From the NCBI RefSeq assembly GCF_001592285.1, contig NZ_BCWQ01000001.1, forward strand, positions 496,001 to 560,000: a stretch of 64,000 nucleotides of DNA. Direction: 5' to 3'. Position 1 is the stretch's first letter. Each line of letters begins with the position of its first letter. The position numbers and the translations under genes were made by a program. Source of the DNA: Hydrogenophaga pseudoflava NBRC 102511 (GTDB lineage: Bacteria; Pseudomonadota; Gammaproteobacteria; Burkholderiales; Burkholderiaceae_C). The notes beneath the pieces are model-generated. The model made no database searches, was not told the origin of the DNA, and saw only the letters and a list, made by a program, of their open reading frames with translations. This document shows, piece after piece, positions 10,037 through 18,352 of the stretch.

Positions 10037-11065
10037 TCAGGTGGAGGCGCGCAGCCGCAACTCGAAACCCAGGTCCACCGAGTGCCGGGCGGGCGTGTCG
10101 CCGCGCATCAGGGTCAGCAGCATCTGCGCGCTGGCCTCGCCGATGGCGCCACGCGGTGTGGCCACCGTGGTCAGCGGCGGCAGCATCTGGTCGCTGCCGG
10201 AGAGGTCGTTGAAACCCGCCACCGCCAGCCGCTGCGGCACCGCCACGCCCAGGCGCAGGGCGGCCAGCAGCCCGCCCTGGGCCAGGTCGTCGTTGCAGAA
10301 GAAGATGGCGTCGCAGCCGGGTTGCTCGCGCAGCAGCTGATCCAGCAGCTCGCCGCCCAGCGCCATCGACGAGGGGCGGGGATCGAGCCACTCCAGCGCC
10401 GGGTCGTACAGGCCCGCGGCCTGCAGCGCGCGGCGGTAGCCCTCGGCGCGCTGCAGGGTGCGCGGGTCCAGCTGCGCGGCGACGAAGGCGATGCGGCGCC
10501 GGCCGCGCTCCAGCAGGTGGCGGGTGATCGCCTCGCCCGCGTCGCGCTGCGAGAAGCCCACGCAGTACAGCGCCGGGTCGGTGGACAGCTCCATCAGGTG
10601 CACGCAGGGCACGGCGCTGTGCGCCATCAGCTCGCGCGTGGCGGCGTTCTGGTCGATGCCGGTCACCAGCAGGCCGGCGGGCCGGTGCTGCAGCTGCTCG
10701 CGCAGCAGCTGTTCTTCCTCGTCGGGGCTGTAGTGGGTGATGCCGATCAGCGTCTGGTAGCCGGCCGGGCGCAGGGTGCGCTGCACCGCCTCCAGCAGGT
10801 CCACGAACAGGGCGTTGGACAGCATCGGTATCAGCACCGCCACATGCGAGCCGTGGCGCGAGGCGAGGGCGCGCGCCGCCGGGTCGGGCACGTAGCGCAG
10901 CTGCTGCGCCGCCTCCCGGACGCGCCCGGCCAGCACCGGGTCCACGGTGCGCTCGCCGCGCAGGGCGCGCGAGACGGTGATCGGGCTCACGCCCGCCAGC
11001 GCCGCGACGTCGGCCAGGGTCACCCGGCCGGTGGCGCGGGGGCGGGAAGGGAGTGGGGGGGGCAT
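10037..11065 (-). CDS. gntR: LacI family repressor, probably of the gluconate operon
   Basis: Repressor of 342 residues. The LacI helix-turn-helix is at residues 15-40 (VTLADVAALAGVSPITVSRALRG) followed by a hinge helix and a periplasmic-binding-protein-like effector domain. It faces gntK across a 149-base gap that contains two copies of the same palindrome, so it very likely represses gntK and the TRAP genes, and perhaps itself. Gluconate or 6-phosphogluconate is the likely inducer by analogy with GntR of enteric bacteria; this is inferred from context. Confidence 0.85.
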   Translation of the reverse strand: MPPPLPSRPRATGRVTLADVAALAGVSPITVSRALRGERTVDPVLAGRVREAAQQLRYVPDPAARALASRHGSHVAVLIPMLSNALFVDLLEAVQRTLRPAGYQTLIGITHYSPDEEEQLLREQLQHRPAGLLVTGIDQNAATRELMAHSAVPCVHLMELSTDPALYCVGFSQRDAGEAITRHLLERGRRRIAFVAAQLDPRTLQRAEGYRRALQAAGLYDPALEWLDPRPSSMALGGELLDQLLREQPGCDAIFFCNDDLAQGGLLAALRLGVAVPQRLAVAGFNDLSGSDQMLPPLTTVATPRGAIGEASAQMLLTLMRGDTPARHSVDLGFELRLRAST

Positions 11066-11104
11066 CAGGGTTTTTACGGGTGTCGGCCAGGAATCATAGC
11101 CTTA

Positions 11105-11118
11105 AGATAGCGCTATCT
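11105..11118. promoter_or_regulatory. Operator palindrome O1 (AGATAGCGCTATCT)
   Basis: Perfect 14-base palindrome within a 19-base block that is repeated exactly 91 bases downstream. The central GCGC and the length suit a LacI-family dimer. It lies 40 bases upstream of the repressor start on its own strand and 97 bases upstream of gntK, so it could control both directions. Confidence 0.75.
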
Positions 11119-11160
11119 CAAGACGGCAGACCCCCTCGAAAACCCGATCTGCCCCAAGCC

Positions 11161-11184
11161 CGGCCTGCCCACAGGCCGTTTTTT
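11161..11184 (+). terminator. Intrinsic terminator between the two operators
   Basis: Seven-base stem CGGCCTG/CAGGCCG with a CCCA loop followed at once by six T residues, pointing toward gntK. It lies 31 bases before the gntK start and between O1 and O2. It could stop stray rightward transcription or attenuate gntK if the promoter is at O1. It resembles, in shape and in loop bases, the terminator after the TRAP operon at 14627. Confidence 0.7.
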
Positions 11185-11195
11185 CTACCGACAAA

Positions 11196-11209
11196 AGATA
11201 GCGCTATCT
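11196..11209. promoter_or_regulatory. Operator palindrome O2 abutting the gntK start codon
   Basis: Second perfect copy of AGATAGCGCTATCT. It ends five bases before the gntK ATG and so occupies the place of the ribosome site. Bound repressor would block either the promoter or elongation there; with O1, 91 bases away, it could form a loop. No Shine-Dalgarno sequence is visible around it. Confidence 0.75.
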
Positions 11210-11214
11210 CAAGC

Positions 11215-11742
11215 ATGAACACGGTTCAAAATGCGTCGCTGGTGATCATGGGCGTGGCCGGTTGCGGCAAGTCCAGCCTGGGCGCCGGTCTGGCCCAACG
11301 CCTCGGGCTGCCGCTGATCGAAGGCGACGACCACCACAGCCCTGCGAGCCGGCAGAAGATGCGCGAAGGCATCGCCCTGACCGACGCCGACCGCGCCGGC
11401 TGGCTGGCGACCCTAGCCGGCCTGCTGGCCCGTTCGCCCGGTGGCGTGGTGCTGACCTGCTCGGCCCTGCGGCGCGCCTACCGCGACCAGCTGCGCGCCG
11501 CGGCCCCGGGACTGCGCTTCGTCTTCATCGACATCACCCCGGCGCTGGCCAGCGAACGCGTGGCCGCGCGCTCGGCGCACTTCTTCAACACCGCACTGGT
11601 GGACAGCCAGTTCGCCACGCTGGAATCGCCGGTGGGCGAGCCCGGCGTGCTGCGCGTCGACGCGGCCGAGCCCCTGCCGCAACTGCTGGACCAGGCCGCC
11701 GCCTGGGCCGCCGCCCCGTCCCCCAGCCAGGAGGCCGCATGA
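11215..11742 (+). CDS. gntK: Gluconokinase
   Basis: Cytosolic kinase of 175 residues that phosphorylates D-gluconate to 6-phosphogluconate. The P-loop is GVAGCGKSS near residues 14-22, followed by the gluconate kinase blocks EGDDHHSPASRQKMREG and CSALRRAYRDQLR. Length is normal for the family. The ATG at 11215 is taken as the start although it lacks a ribosome site; the frame extends upstream only through the operator region. The stop overlaps the next gene by four bases (ATGA), so the kinase and the TRAP transporter are translationally coupled. Confidence 0.93.
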   Translation: MNTVQNASLVIMGVAGCGKSSLGAGLAQRLGLPLIEGDDHHSPASRQKMREGIALTDADRAGWLATLAGLLARSPGGVVLTCSALRRAYRDQLRAAAPGLRFVFIDITPALASERVAARSAHFFNTALVDSQFATLESPVGEPGVLRVDAAEPLPQLLDQAAAWAAAPSPSQEAA

Positions 11743-12245
11743 ACACGCCCGACCAACCCAAGGCGCATCCCCTGCAGCGCGCGGCCCAGACCCTGATGGC
11801 CGTTTGCCTGGCCGTCATGGCCTGTTCCGTCTTCCTCAACGTGGTGCTGCGCTACGGCTTCGGCAGCGGCGTGGCCGCCAGCGAGGAACTCTCGCGCCTG
11901 CTGTTCGTCTGGATGGTGTTCCTCGGCGCCGCCGCGGCCTACCCGGCCGGCGAGCACATGGCCTTCACCAGCCTGGTGGGTCTGCTGCGCCGCCGTCCGC
12001 TGGCTTTCAAGGCCGCCACGCTGCTGATCCGCCTGCTGGTGCTGCTGGCCTGCGTGCTGCTGGGCCGGGGCGCCTGGCAGCAGGTGGTGGTGGGCATGGA
12101 CAGCCACTCGGTGGTGCTCAAGGCGCCGGCCGCGCTGCTGCCGCTGCCGGCGTTGCTGTGCGCCATTGCCATCGGCGCGATGGTGGTGTGGGAAATCATC
12201 AAGGCCAAGCCGCTGGACCTCGGCCACGGCGTGGACGTGGAGTGA
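11739..12245 (+). CDS. TRAP transporter small permease (DctQ-type)
   Basis: Small inner-membrane subunit of a tripartite ATP-independent periplasmic transporter, 168 residues with four predicted membrane segments. Typical family words are FLNVVLRYGF and EELSRLLFVWMVFLGAA. It is coupled to gntK by an ATGA overlap and followed four bases later by the large permease. Confidence 0.9.
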   Translation: MNTPDQPKAHPLQRAAQTLMAVCLAVMACSVFLNVVLRYGFGSGVAASEELSRLLFVWMVFLGAAAAYPAGEHMAFTSLVGLLRRRPLAFKAATLLIRLLVLLACVLLGRGAWQQVVVGMDSHSVVLKAPAALLPLPALLCAIAIGAMVVWEIIKAKPLDLGHGVDVE

Positions 12246-12249
12246 CGCG

Positions 12250-13542
12250 ATGAGCCTCGAAGCACAAGCCTTCATCGTCTTCGTCCTCGGCATGCTGGTG
12301 CTCATGGGCATCGGCATGAACATGGCGTTCGCCCTGCTGCTCACCGGCGCCGCCATGGCCTGGGTGATGGACTTCTTCGACACCCAGCTGCTGGCGCAGA
12401 ACATGGTGGCCGGTGTGGACAGCTTCCCGCTGCTGGCCGTGCCCTTCTTCATCCTGGCCGGTGAGCTGATGAACAGTGGCGGCATCAGCCGGCGCATCAT
12501 CGAAATGGCGCAGACCTGGGTCGGCCACATCCGCGGCGGCCTGGGCTTCGTGGCCATCGGCGCGGCGGTGCTGATGGCGTCCATGAGCGGCTCGGCCCTG
12601 GCCGACACCGCGGCGCTGGCCACCATCCTGCTGCCCATGATGCGCGAGCACGGCTACCCCATGCACCGCTCGGCCGGGCTGATCGCCTCGGGCGGCATCA
12701 TCGCGCCCATCATCCCGCCGTCCATGCCGTTCATCATCTACGGCGTCACCACCAACACCTCCATCTCGGCGCTGTTCCTCTCGGGCATCGTGCCGGGTCT
12801 GATGATGGGCGCCGCGCTCATCGTCACCTGGAAGATCGTGCTCAAGGGCATGAACCTGCAGGACAACCCGCCCGTGCCCATGGCCGGCCGGCTGCGCGCC
12901 ACGGCCCGGGCCTTCTGGGCGCTGCTGATGCCGCTGATCATCATCGGCGGCATGAAGAGCGGTGTGTTCACGCCCACCGAGGCCGCCGTGGTGGCCGCGT
13001 TCTACGCGCTGGTGGTGTCGCTGTTCATCCACCGCGAGATGAAGATCGGCGCCCTGCACGGTGTGCTGGTGCGCGCCGCGCGCACCACCGCGGTGGTGAT
13101 GTTCCTCTGCGCCGGTGCCCAGGTGGCCAGCTACATGATCACCCTGGCCGACCTGCCCGGTGTGCTGGGCGGCTGGTTGGGCCCGCTGGTGGAGAACCCG
13201 CGCCTGCTGATGGCCGTGATGATGATCGTGCTGGTGCTGATCGGCACCGCACTGGACCTCACGCCCACCATCCTGATCTTTGCGCCGGTGATGCTGCCGA
13301 TCGCCGTCAAGGCCGGCATCGACCCGGTGTACTTCGGCCTGATGTTCGTGCTCAACGGCGCCATCGGCCTCATCACGCCGCCCGTGGGCACCGTGCTCAA
13401 CGTGGTGGCCGGCGTGGGCCGCCTGCCCATGCACCAGGTCATCAAGGGCGTGAACCCCTTCCTGCTCAGCTACACGCTGGTGCTGGCCCTGTTCGTGTTG
13501 TTCCCGCAGATCGTCACCGCCCCCGTGGCGTGGATGCGCTGA
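12250..13542 (+). CDS. TRAP transporter large permease (DctM-type)
   Basis: Large permease of 430 residues with about twelve hydrophobic segments. It couples sodium flow to substrate entry. Family signatures include FPLLAVPFFILAGELMN, SGSALADTAA and the PPSMPFIIYG region, and IGLITPPVGTVLNV near the end. The order kinase, small permease, large permease, binding protein makes one unit with the preceding and following genes. Confidence 0.94.
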   Translation: MSLEAQAFIVFVLGMLVLMGIGMNMAFALLLTGAAMAWVMDFFDTQLLAQNMVAGVDSFPLLAVPFFILAGELMNSGGISRRIIEMAQTWVGHIRGGLGFVAIGAAVLMASMSGSALADTAALATILLPMMREHGYPMHRSAGLIASGGIIAPIIPPSMPFIIYGVTTNTSISALFLSGIVPGLMMGAALIVTWKIVLKGMNLQDNPPVPMAGRLRATARAFWALLMPLIIIGGMKSGVFTPTEAAVVAAFYALVVSLFIHREMKIGALHGVLVRAARTTAVVMFLCAGAQVASYMITLADLPGVLGGWLGPLVENPRLLMAVMMIVLVLIGTALDLTPTILIFAPVMLPIAVKAGIDPVYFGLMFVLNGAIGLITPPVGTVLNVVAGVGRLPMHQVIKGVNPFLLSYTLVLALFVLFPQIVTAPVAWMR

Positions 13543-13577
13543 TCCGTTCGTCCGCTTTTTCACCCAAGGAGACTGTC

Positions 13578-14591
13578 ATGTCCATGTTCCGCCGCACCCT
13601 GATCGCCGCCACCGCCGTGGCCGCCTTCGCCGCCCCGTTTGCCAGCTTCGCGCAGGACATCAAGCCGCGCCTGATCCGCTTCGGCTACGGCCTCAACGAA
13701 GACTCCAACCAGGGCCGCGCCGTCAAGCTGTTCGCTCAGGAAGTCGAGAAGGCCTCGGGCGGCAAGATGAAGGTGCGCGCCATCGGCGCCGCCGCGCTCG
13801 GCTCCGACGTGCAGATGCAGCAGGCCCTGATCGGCGGCGCGCAGGAAATGATGGTCGGCTCCACCGCCACCCTGGTGGGCATCACCAAGGAAATGGCGAT
13901 CTGGGACACGCCCTTCCTGTTCAACAACGCCAAGGAAGCCGACACCGTGCTCGACGGCCCGGTGGGCCAGAAGGTGATGGACAAGCTGCAGGAGAAAGGC
14001 CTGGTCGGGCTGGTGTACTGGGAGAACGGCTTCCGCAACCTGACCAACAACAAGCAGCCCGTGGCCAAGCTGGAAGACCTGAACGGCATCAAGCTGCGCG
14101 TGATGCAGAACGACGTCTTCCTCAACAGCTTCAAGACCCTGGGCGCCAACGCCATCCCGCTGCCGTTCTCCGAGCTGTTCACCGCGCTGGAGACCAAGAC
14201 CGTCGACGGCCAGGAGAACCCCTACAACACCATCCTGTCGAGCAAGTTCTACGAGGTGCAGAAGTACCTGACCGTGACCAACCACGTCTACAGCCCCTGG
14301 ATCGTCACCGTGAGCAAGAAGTGGTGGGACGGCCTCTCCAAGGACGAGCAGAAGGTGCTGGCCGACGCCGCGAAGAAGAGCCGCGACTTCGAGCGCCAGG
14401 ACACCCGCGCCGAAGCCGCCAAGGCCCTGGGCGACCTCAAGGCCAAGGGCATGCAGGTCAACGAACTCAGCCCAGCCGAAGCCAACCGCATGCGCGAGAA
14501 GCTGGGCGCCGTCAACGCCAGCATCGCCGCCAACGTGGGCGAAGCGCTGTGGAAGGACACCCAGGCCGCCGTCGCGGCGGCGCGCAAGTGA
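13578..14591 (+). CDS. TRAP transporter substrate-binding protein (DctP-type)
   Basis: Periplasmic receptor of 337 residues. The signal peptide ends in FASFAQ near residue 24. The DctP core contains GLVGLVYWENGFRNLTNNKQP, which carries the conserved region before the substrate-clamping Arg, and the signature ALETKTVDGQENP. A consensus AAGGAG lies eight to ten bases upstream of the ATG. Its place behind gntK suggests a hexonate such as D-gluconate as substrate; that is inferred. A strong terminator follows. Confidence 0.93.
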   Translation: MSMFRRTLIAATAVAAFAAPFASFAQDIKPRLIRFGYGLNEDSNQGRAVKLFAQEVEKASGGKMKVRAIGAAALGSDVQMQQALIGGAQEMMVGSTATLVGITKEMAIWDTPFLFNNAKEADTVLDGPVGQKVMDKLQEKGLVGLVYWENGFRNLTNNKQPVAKLEDLNGIKLRVMQNDVFLNSFKTLGANAIPLPFSELFTALETKTVDGQENPYNTILSSKFYEVQKYLTVTNHVYSPWIVTVSKKWWDGLSKDEQKVLADAAKKSRDFERQDTRAEAAKALGDLKAKGMQVNELSPAEANRMREKLGAVNASIAANVGEALWKDTQAAVAAARK

Positions 14592-14626
14592 TCTGAATCC
14601 GCGGCCTGCTGCAGGCCCGCACCCGG

Positions 14627-14656
14627 AAGCCGGTCTTGCCCCAGACCGGCTTTTTT
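14627..14656 (+). terminator. Rho-independent terminator of the gntK-TRAP operon
   Basis: Ten-base perfect stem AAGCCGGTCT/AGACCGGCTT with a six-base loop; the stem runs into a tract of six T residues, then GTTTTC. It lies 36 bases after the binding-protein stop and separates the TRAP operon from the AroE-like gene. Confidence 0.9.
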
Positions 14657-14704
14657 GTTTTCATGGGCCTCTTTTCACGAGCCCAGGCTCCGCAGGGACA
14701 CGCC

Positions 14705-15556
14705 ATGAACTTCCTCCACACGCTCACCGGCTCCTTCGCCCAGCCCGCCGCCGAGAACCCGACGGTCGCCATGATCGAGGCCGCCTACCGCCACCACGGC
14801 ATGGAATGGCGCTATGTCAACTGCGAAGTGCCGCCCGAGAAGCTGGCCGACGCGGTGCGCGGCGCCCGCGCCATGGGCTGGGTGGGTTTCAACTGCTCGC
14901 TGCCGCACAAGGTGACCGTGATCGAGCACCTGGACGGCCTGGCGCCCTCGGCGCAGATCATTGGCGCGGTCAACACCGTGGTGCTGCGGGACGGCTTGCT
15001 GGTGGGCGAGAACACCGACGGCCAGGGCTTCGTCGAGGCGCTGCGCCCGGTCTGCACCATCGAAGGCCAGCGCGTGCTGCTGTTCGGCGCCGGTGGCGCG
15101 GCGCGCGCGGTGGCGGTGGAACTGGCGCTGGCCGGCGCCGCCCACATCACCGTGGTCAACCGGGGCCGGCTGCGCGGCCAGGAGCTGGCCGACCTGATCG
15201 CGGCCAGGACCGGCGCCACCGCCGAATACCTGCACTGGCAGCCGACCATGCAGATTCCCACGGGCACCGGCATCGTGGTCAACGCCACCTCCATCGGCCT
15301 GTTCCCGGCCGTGGACGACCAGCTCGACATCGACTGGAGCACCCTGCGCCCCGGCATGGTGGTGGCCGACGCCATCCCCAACCCGCCGCGCTCCCACCTC
15401 ATCCGCACCGCCGAAGCCGCCGGCTGCACTGTGCTTGATGGCCTGGGCATGCTGGTGAACCAGGGCGCGGTGGCGATCCGGCTGTGGAGCGGGGTGGATG
15501 TGGACCGGGGGGCGATGCGGCGTGCGCTGGGGAGGGTGCTGGGTGTGGCAGAGTAG
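14705..15556 (+). CDS. Shikimate dehydrogenase family protein (AroE-like)
   Basis: NAD(P)-dependent dehydrogenase of 283 residues. The substrate domain has the catalytic Lys in GFNCSLPHKV and the Asp in ENTDGQGF; the cofactor domain has the glycine-rich VLLFGAGGAARAV. The Lys motif reads NCSLPHK rather than the NVTxPFK usual in biosynthetic AroE, so this may be a paralogue acting on quinate or another polyol acid. It is transcribed alone after a terminator and is followed by creB after 27 bases. Whether it serves aromatic biosynthesis cannot be told here. Confidence 0.78.
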   Translation: MNFLHTLTGSFAQPAAENPTVAMIEAAYRHHGMEWRYVNCEVPPEKLADAVRGARAMGWVGFNCSLPHKVTVIEHLDGLAPSAQIIGAVNTVVLRDGLLVGENTDGQGFVEALRPVCTIEGQRVLLFGAGGAARAVAVELALAGAAHITVVNRGRLRGQELADLIAARTGATAEYLHWQPTMQIPTGTGIVVNATSIGLFPAVDDQLDIDWSTLRPGMVVADAIPNPPRSHLIRTAEAAGCTVLDGLGMLVNQGAVAIRLWSGVDVDRGAMRRALGRVLGVAE

Positions 15557-15583
15557 CCGCCTGCTTCAACGCCCCCGCACGCA

Positions 15584-16282
15584 ATGCCCCACATCCTGCT
15601 CCTCGAAGACGAGCTCGCCATCGCCGACACGCTGCTCTACGCGCTGCGCAGCGAGGGCTTCGAGGTCACCCATGTCACCCTGGCGCGCGACGCGCTGGCG
15701 GCATTCGCGCAGCAGCCTCCCGACCTCGCCATCCTCGATGTCGGCGTGCCCGACGGCAACGGCTTTGACGTGTGCCGCGCGATCCGCAAGACCAGCGAAC
15801 TGCCCATCGTCTTCCTCACCGCGCGCAGCGAGGAGATCGACCGTGTGCTCGGTCTGGAGCTGGGCGCGGACGACTACGTGAGCAAGCCGTTCTCGCCGCG
15901 CGAGGTCTGCGCGCGGGTCAAGGCGATCTTGCGGCGCACGGCCAACGGCAAGGCGGCGGAGCAGGGCGCTGCGCTGCCGCTGGCCGGGGCGGCCGCGTTG
16001 CGGCTGGACGAACCCGCGCAGCGCATCGCCTGCGGCGGCGGCTACCTCGCGCTCACGCGCTACGAGTACCTGCTGCTGGCGACGCTGCTGCGGCGGCCCG
16101 GCCGCATCTACTCACGTGCTGAACTCATGGACCTGGTCTGGGCCGACGCGCCCGACACGCTGGACCGCACGGTCGACGCCCACATCAAGCTGCTGCGCGC
16201 CAAGCTGCGCGAACGCGGCCTGTCGCCCGAGCTGATCCAGACGCACCGGAACATGGGCTATTCGCTGAGCATTTCGATCTGA
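15584..16282 (+). CDS. creB: Two-component response regulator CreB
   Basis: OmpR-type response regulator of 232 residues. The receiver domain has the acidic pair at residues 8-10, the phospho-acceptor Asp52 in LAILDVGVPDGNG and the Lys in DDYVSKPF. A winged-helix DNA-binding domain ends the protein (THRNMGYSLSI). The pairing with a CreC-like kinase and the presence of creD with a cre tag nearby support the name. CreB is known to bind TTCAC repeats spaced by six bases. Confidence 0.87.
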   Translation: MPHILLLEDELAIADTLLYALRSEGFEVTHVTLARDALAAFAQQPPDLAILDVGVPDGNGFDVCRAIRKTSELPIVFLTARSEEIDRVLGLELGADDYVSKPFSPREVCARVKAILRRTANGKAAEQGAALPLAGAAALRLDEPAQRIACGGGYLALTRYEYLLLATLLRRPGRIYSRAELMDLVWADAPDTLDRTVDAHIKLLRAKLRERGLSPELIQTHRNMGYSLSISI

Positions 16283-16286
16283 TCCG

Positions 16287-17726
16287 ATGCGCATCGGCCT
16301 CCGCCTCCTGCTCGCCTTCTTCCTGGTGCTCGGCCTGGCGCTGTTCGTGGTGCTGCGCGTCTTCATCGAGGAGGTCAAGCCCGGCACGCGGCTGGCGATG
16401 GAGGACAGCCTGGTGGACGCTGCGAACGCGCTGGCGCTGGTGGCGGCGCCGGATCTGAAGGCCGGCGCCATCGCCAGCGGTCCCTTCGCGCAGGCTCTGT
16501 CGAAGCTGCCGACGGTGGACCCGGGCGCGACCATCTGGGGCTTTCGCAAATCGCACATCGACTACCGCATCACCGTTACCGACGCGCGCGGCATCGTGGT
16601 GTTCGACAGCCGCGGGCAGGATCTGGGCAAGGACCATTCGCAGTGGAACGACGTGCTGCGCACGCTGCGCGGCGAGTACGGCGCGCGCTCCAGCGGCGAA
16701 AGCGCCTACGACGCCGACCGCACGGTGATGCACGTGGCGGCGCCGGTGAAAGACGGCGAACGCATCATCGGCGTGCTCACCGTCTCGCGGCCAAACCAGA
16801 CGCTGGAGCCCTACATCCAGCGCAGCCGCGACCGCATCCTCAACTGGTCCTGGGTGCTGCTGGGCTTGTCGCTGGCGATCGGCCTGCTGTTCACCTGGTG
16901 GATCGCGAGCTCGCTCTCGCGCCTGCGCGGCTACGCCAACGCCGTGGCGCGCGGCGAGCGGGCCGAGCTGCCGCGCATGGGCCGGCTCTCGGGCAACACC
17001 GAGTTCGCCGACCTCGCGCAGGCGGTCGAGCGCATGCGCCTGAAGCTCGAAGACAAGGCCTACGTCGAGAACTATGTGCACACGCTGACGCACGAGCTCA
17101 AGAGCCCGCTGGCGGCGATCCGCGGTGCAGCCGAGCTGCTGCAGGAGCCCATGCCCGAGGCCGACCGCGAGCGCTTCGCGGGCAACATCCAGCGCCAGAC
17201 CGAGCGCCTGCAGCAGCTGATCGACCGGCTGCTGGCGCTGGCCGACGTGGAGCAGCTGCGGCAGCTGCGCACGGTGGAGCCGGTGGACCTGGCGGCGCTC
17301 ACGCGCGAGCTGTTGCACACCGCCGAACCGACGCTGCGGCGCAAGGACTTGCGGCTGCAGACCACGCTGGACGAGGGCGCCACGGTGCACGGCGACCGCT
17401 TCCTGATCGCGCAGGCGCTGCAGAACCTGCTGGACAACGCCATCGACTTTTCACCGCAGGGTGGCGCGCTGGCGGTGTCCGCGCGGCGTGTGGATGGGCA
17501 GGTGGAGTGGTCGGTGCGCGACGAGGGGCCGGGTGTGCCCGACTACGCGGCCGACCGCATCTTCGAACGCTTCTACTCGCTGCCGCGCGCGGACACGCAG
17601 GAAAAGAGTTCGGGCCTGGGGCTGTGCCTGGTGAAGGAGGTCAGCGAGCTGCACGGAGGCATCCTGCGCATCGAGAACGTGGACCACCCGCGCGGCTGCC
17701 GCGCGAGCTGGACGCTGCCGGTCTGA
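16287..17726 (+). CDS. creC: Sensor histidine kinase CreC
   Basis: Membrane sensor of 479 residues: N-terminal membrane segment (residues 5-25), a periplasmic sensor part of about 150 residues, a second segment near 185-205, a HAMP region, the phospho-acceptor His in THELKSPLAA near residue 268, and an ATPase domain with NLLDNAIDFS and the G boxes DEGPGVP and GLGLCLV. It starts four bases after creB. CreC responds to carbon source or fermentation state in enteric bacteria; the signal here is unknown. Confidence 0.88.
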   Translation: MRIGLRLLLAFFLVLGLALFVVLRVFIEEVKPGTRLAMEDSLVDAANALALVAAPDLKAGAIASGPFAQALSKLPTVDPGATIWGFRKSHIDYRITVTDARGIVVFDSRGQDLGKDHSQWNDVLRTLRGEYGARSSGESAYDADRTVMHVAAPVKDGERIIGVLTVSRPNQTLEPYIQRSRDRILNWSWVLLGLSLAIGLLFTWWIASSLSRLRGYANAVARGERAELPRMGRLSGNTEFADLAQAVERMRLKLEDKAYVENYVHTLTHELKSPLAAIRGAAELLQEPMPEADRERFAGNIQRQTERLQQLIDRLLALADVEQLRQLRTVEPVDLAALTRELLHTAEPTLRRKDLRLQTTLDEGATVHGDRFLIAQALQNLLDNAIDFSPQGGALAVSARRVDGQVEWSVRDEGPGVPDYAADRIFERFYSLPRADTQEKSSGLGLCLVKEVSELHGGILRIENVDHPRGCRASWTLPV

Positions 17727-17745
17727 CGCGCCGCCGGCCCGCGGC

Positions 17746-18300
17746 TCACCGGCTGGCGCGTGCCGCGGCGTCGAAGATGAAGCAGGTGGTGGTGGCGTGG
17801 GCGTAGAGCTTGCCGTCGGGGCCGACGATGCGCGCCTCGGCGGTCGCCATCTGCCGGCCGCTGTGGATGACTTTGCCGATGGCGCGCAGCGGGCCGGTTT
17901 TGTCGCTGGCGGCGCGCACGATGTTCAGGCCGAGTTCGGCCGTGGTGTAGCCAGTGCCGGCGGGCAGTTTGGTTTGCACCGCGCAACCCAGCGCCGAGTC
18001 GAGCAGGGTCGCGTACCAGCCGCCGTGCACGGTGCCCAGCGGGTTGTAGTGTTTGAACTGCGGTTCGCCTTGGAACACCGCGTGGCCGTCGCCGACCTCG
18101 ATCAGGAAGAAGCCCAGGGTCTCGCTGATGGGCGGGTAGGGCAGCTCGCCGCGCAGCAGCGCCTGCATGATTTCCAGCCCCGTCTTGCCCGCGATCTGTT
18201 CGGGCCGGGCCACGCCGGCCCGGCCGCCACCGGCTTCAATGCGCTGACGAACGGCGGCTTCTTCCTGCTCCCAGCGCAGACGGATGTTCTCGGTGTCCAT
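17746..18300 (-). CDS. PaaI family hotdog-fold thioesterase
   Basis: Predicted acyl-CoA thioesterase of 184 residues. The hotdog core has the PaaI motif HYNPLGTVHGGWYATLLDSALG with the catalytic-region Gly-Gly and Asp. The N-terminal 55 residues are an extension beyond the usual 130-residue core. It is divergent from a MarR regulator across a 52-base gap carrying an operator-like palindrome, so it is probably under that regulator. Confidence 0.85.
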   Translation of the reverse strand: MDTENIRLRWEQEEAAVRQRIEAGGGRAGVARPEQIAGKTGLEIMQALLRGELPYPPISETLGFFLIEVGDGHAVFQGEPQFKHYNPLGTVHGGWYATLLDSALGCAVQTKLPAGTGYTTAELGLNIVRAASDKTGPLRAIGKVIHSGRQMATAEARIVGPDGKLYAHATTTCFIFDAAARASR

Positions 18301-18324
18301 GGTGTGTCCTCAAAATAGTTGCAT

Positions 18325-18350
18325 ATACAATCATTGTAGATACAATCATT
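18325..18350. promoter_or_regulatory. MarR operator candidate (palindrome plus direct repeat)
   Basis: The 52-base divergent gap holds a perfect palindrome TACAATCATTGTA at 18326-18338. The 11-base word ATACAATCATT occurs at 18325 and again at 18340, 15 bases apart. This AT-rich block is the only such stretch in the area and ends two bases before the MarR start codon. It probably serves autoregulation and control of the thioesterase. Confidence 0.6.
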
Positions 18351-18352
18351 CC

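Noticed and set aside
12199-13563. 454-codon frame opposite the TRAP large permease
   Set aside because: His/Asp/Gln-rich translation without domains; antisense shadow of a certain membrane-protein gene.
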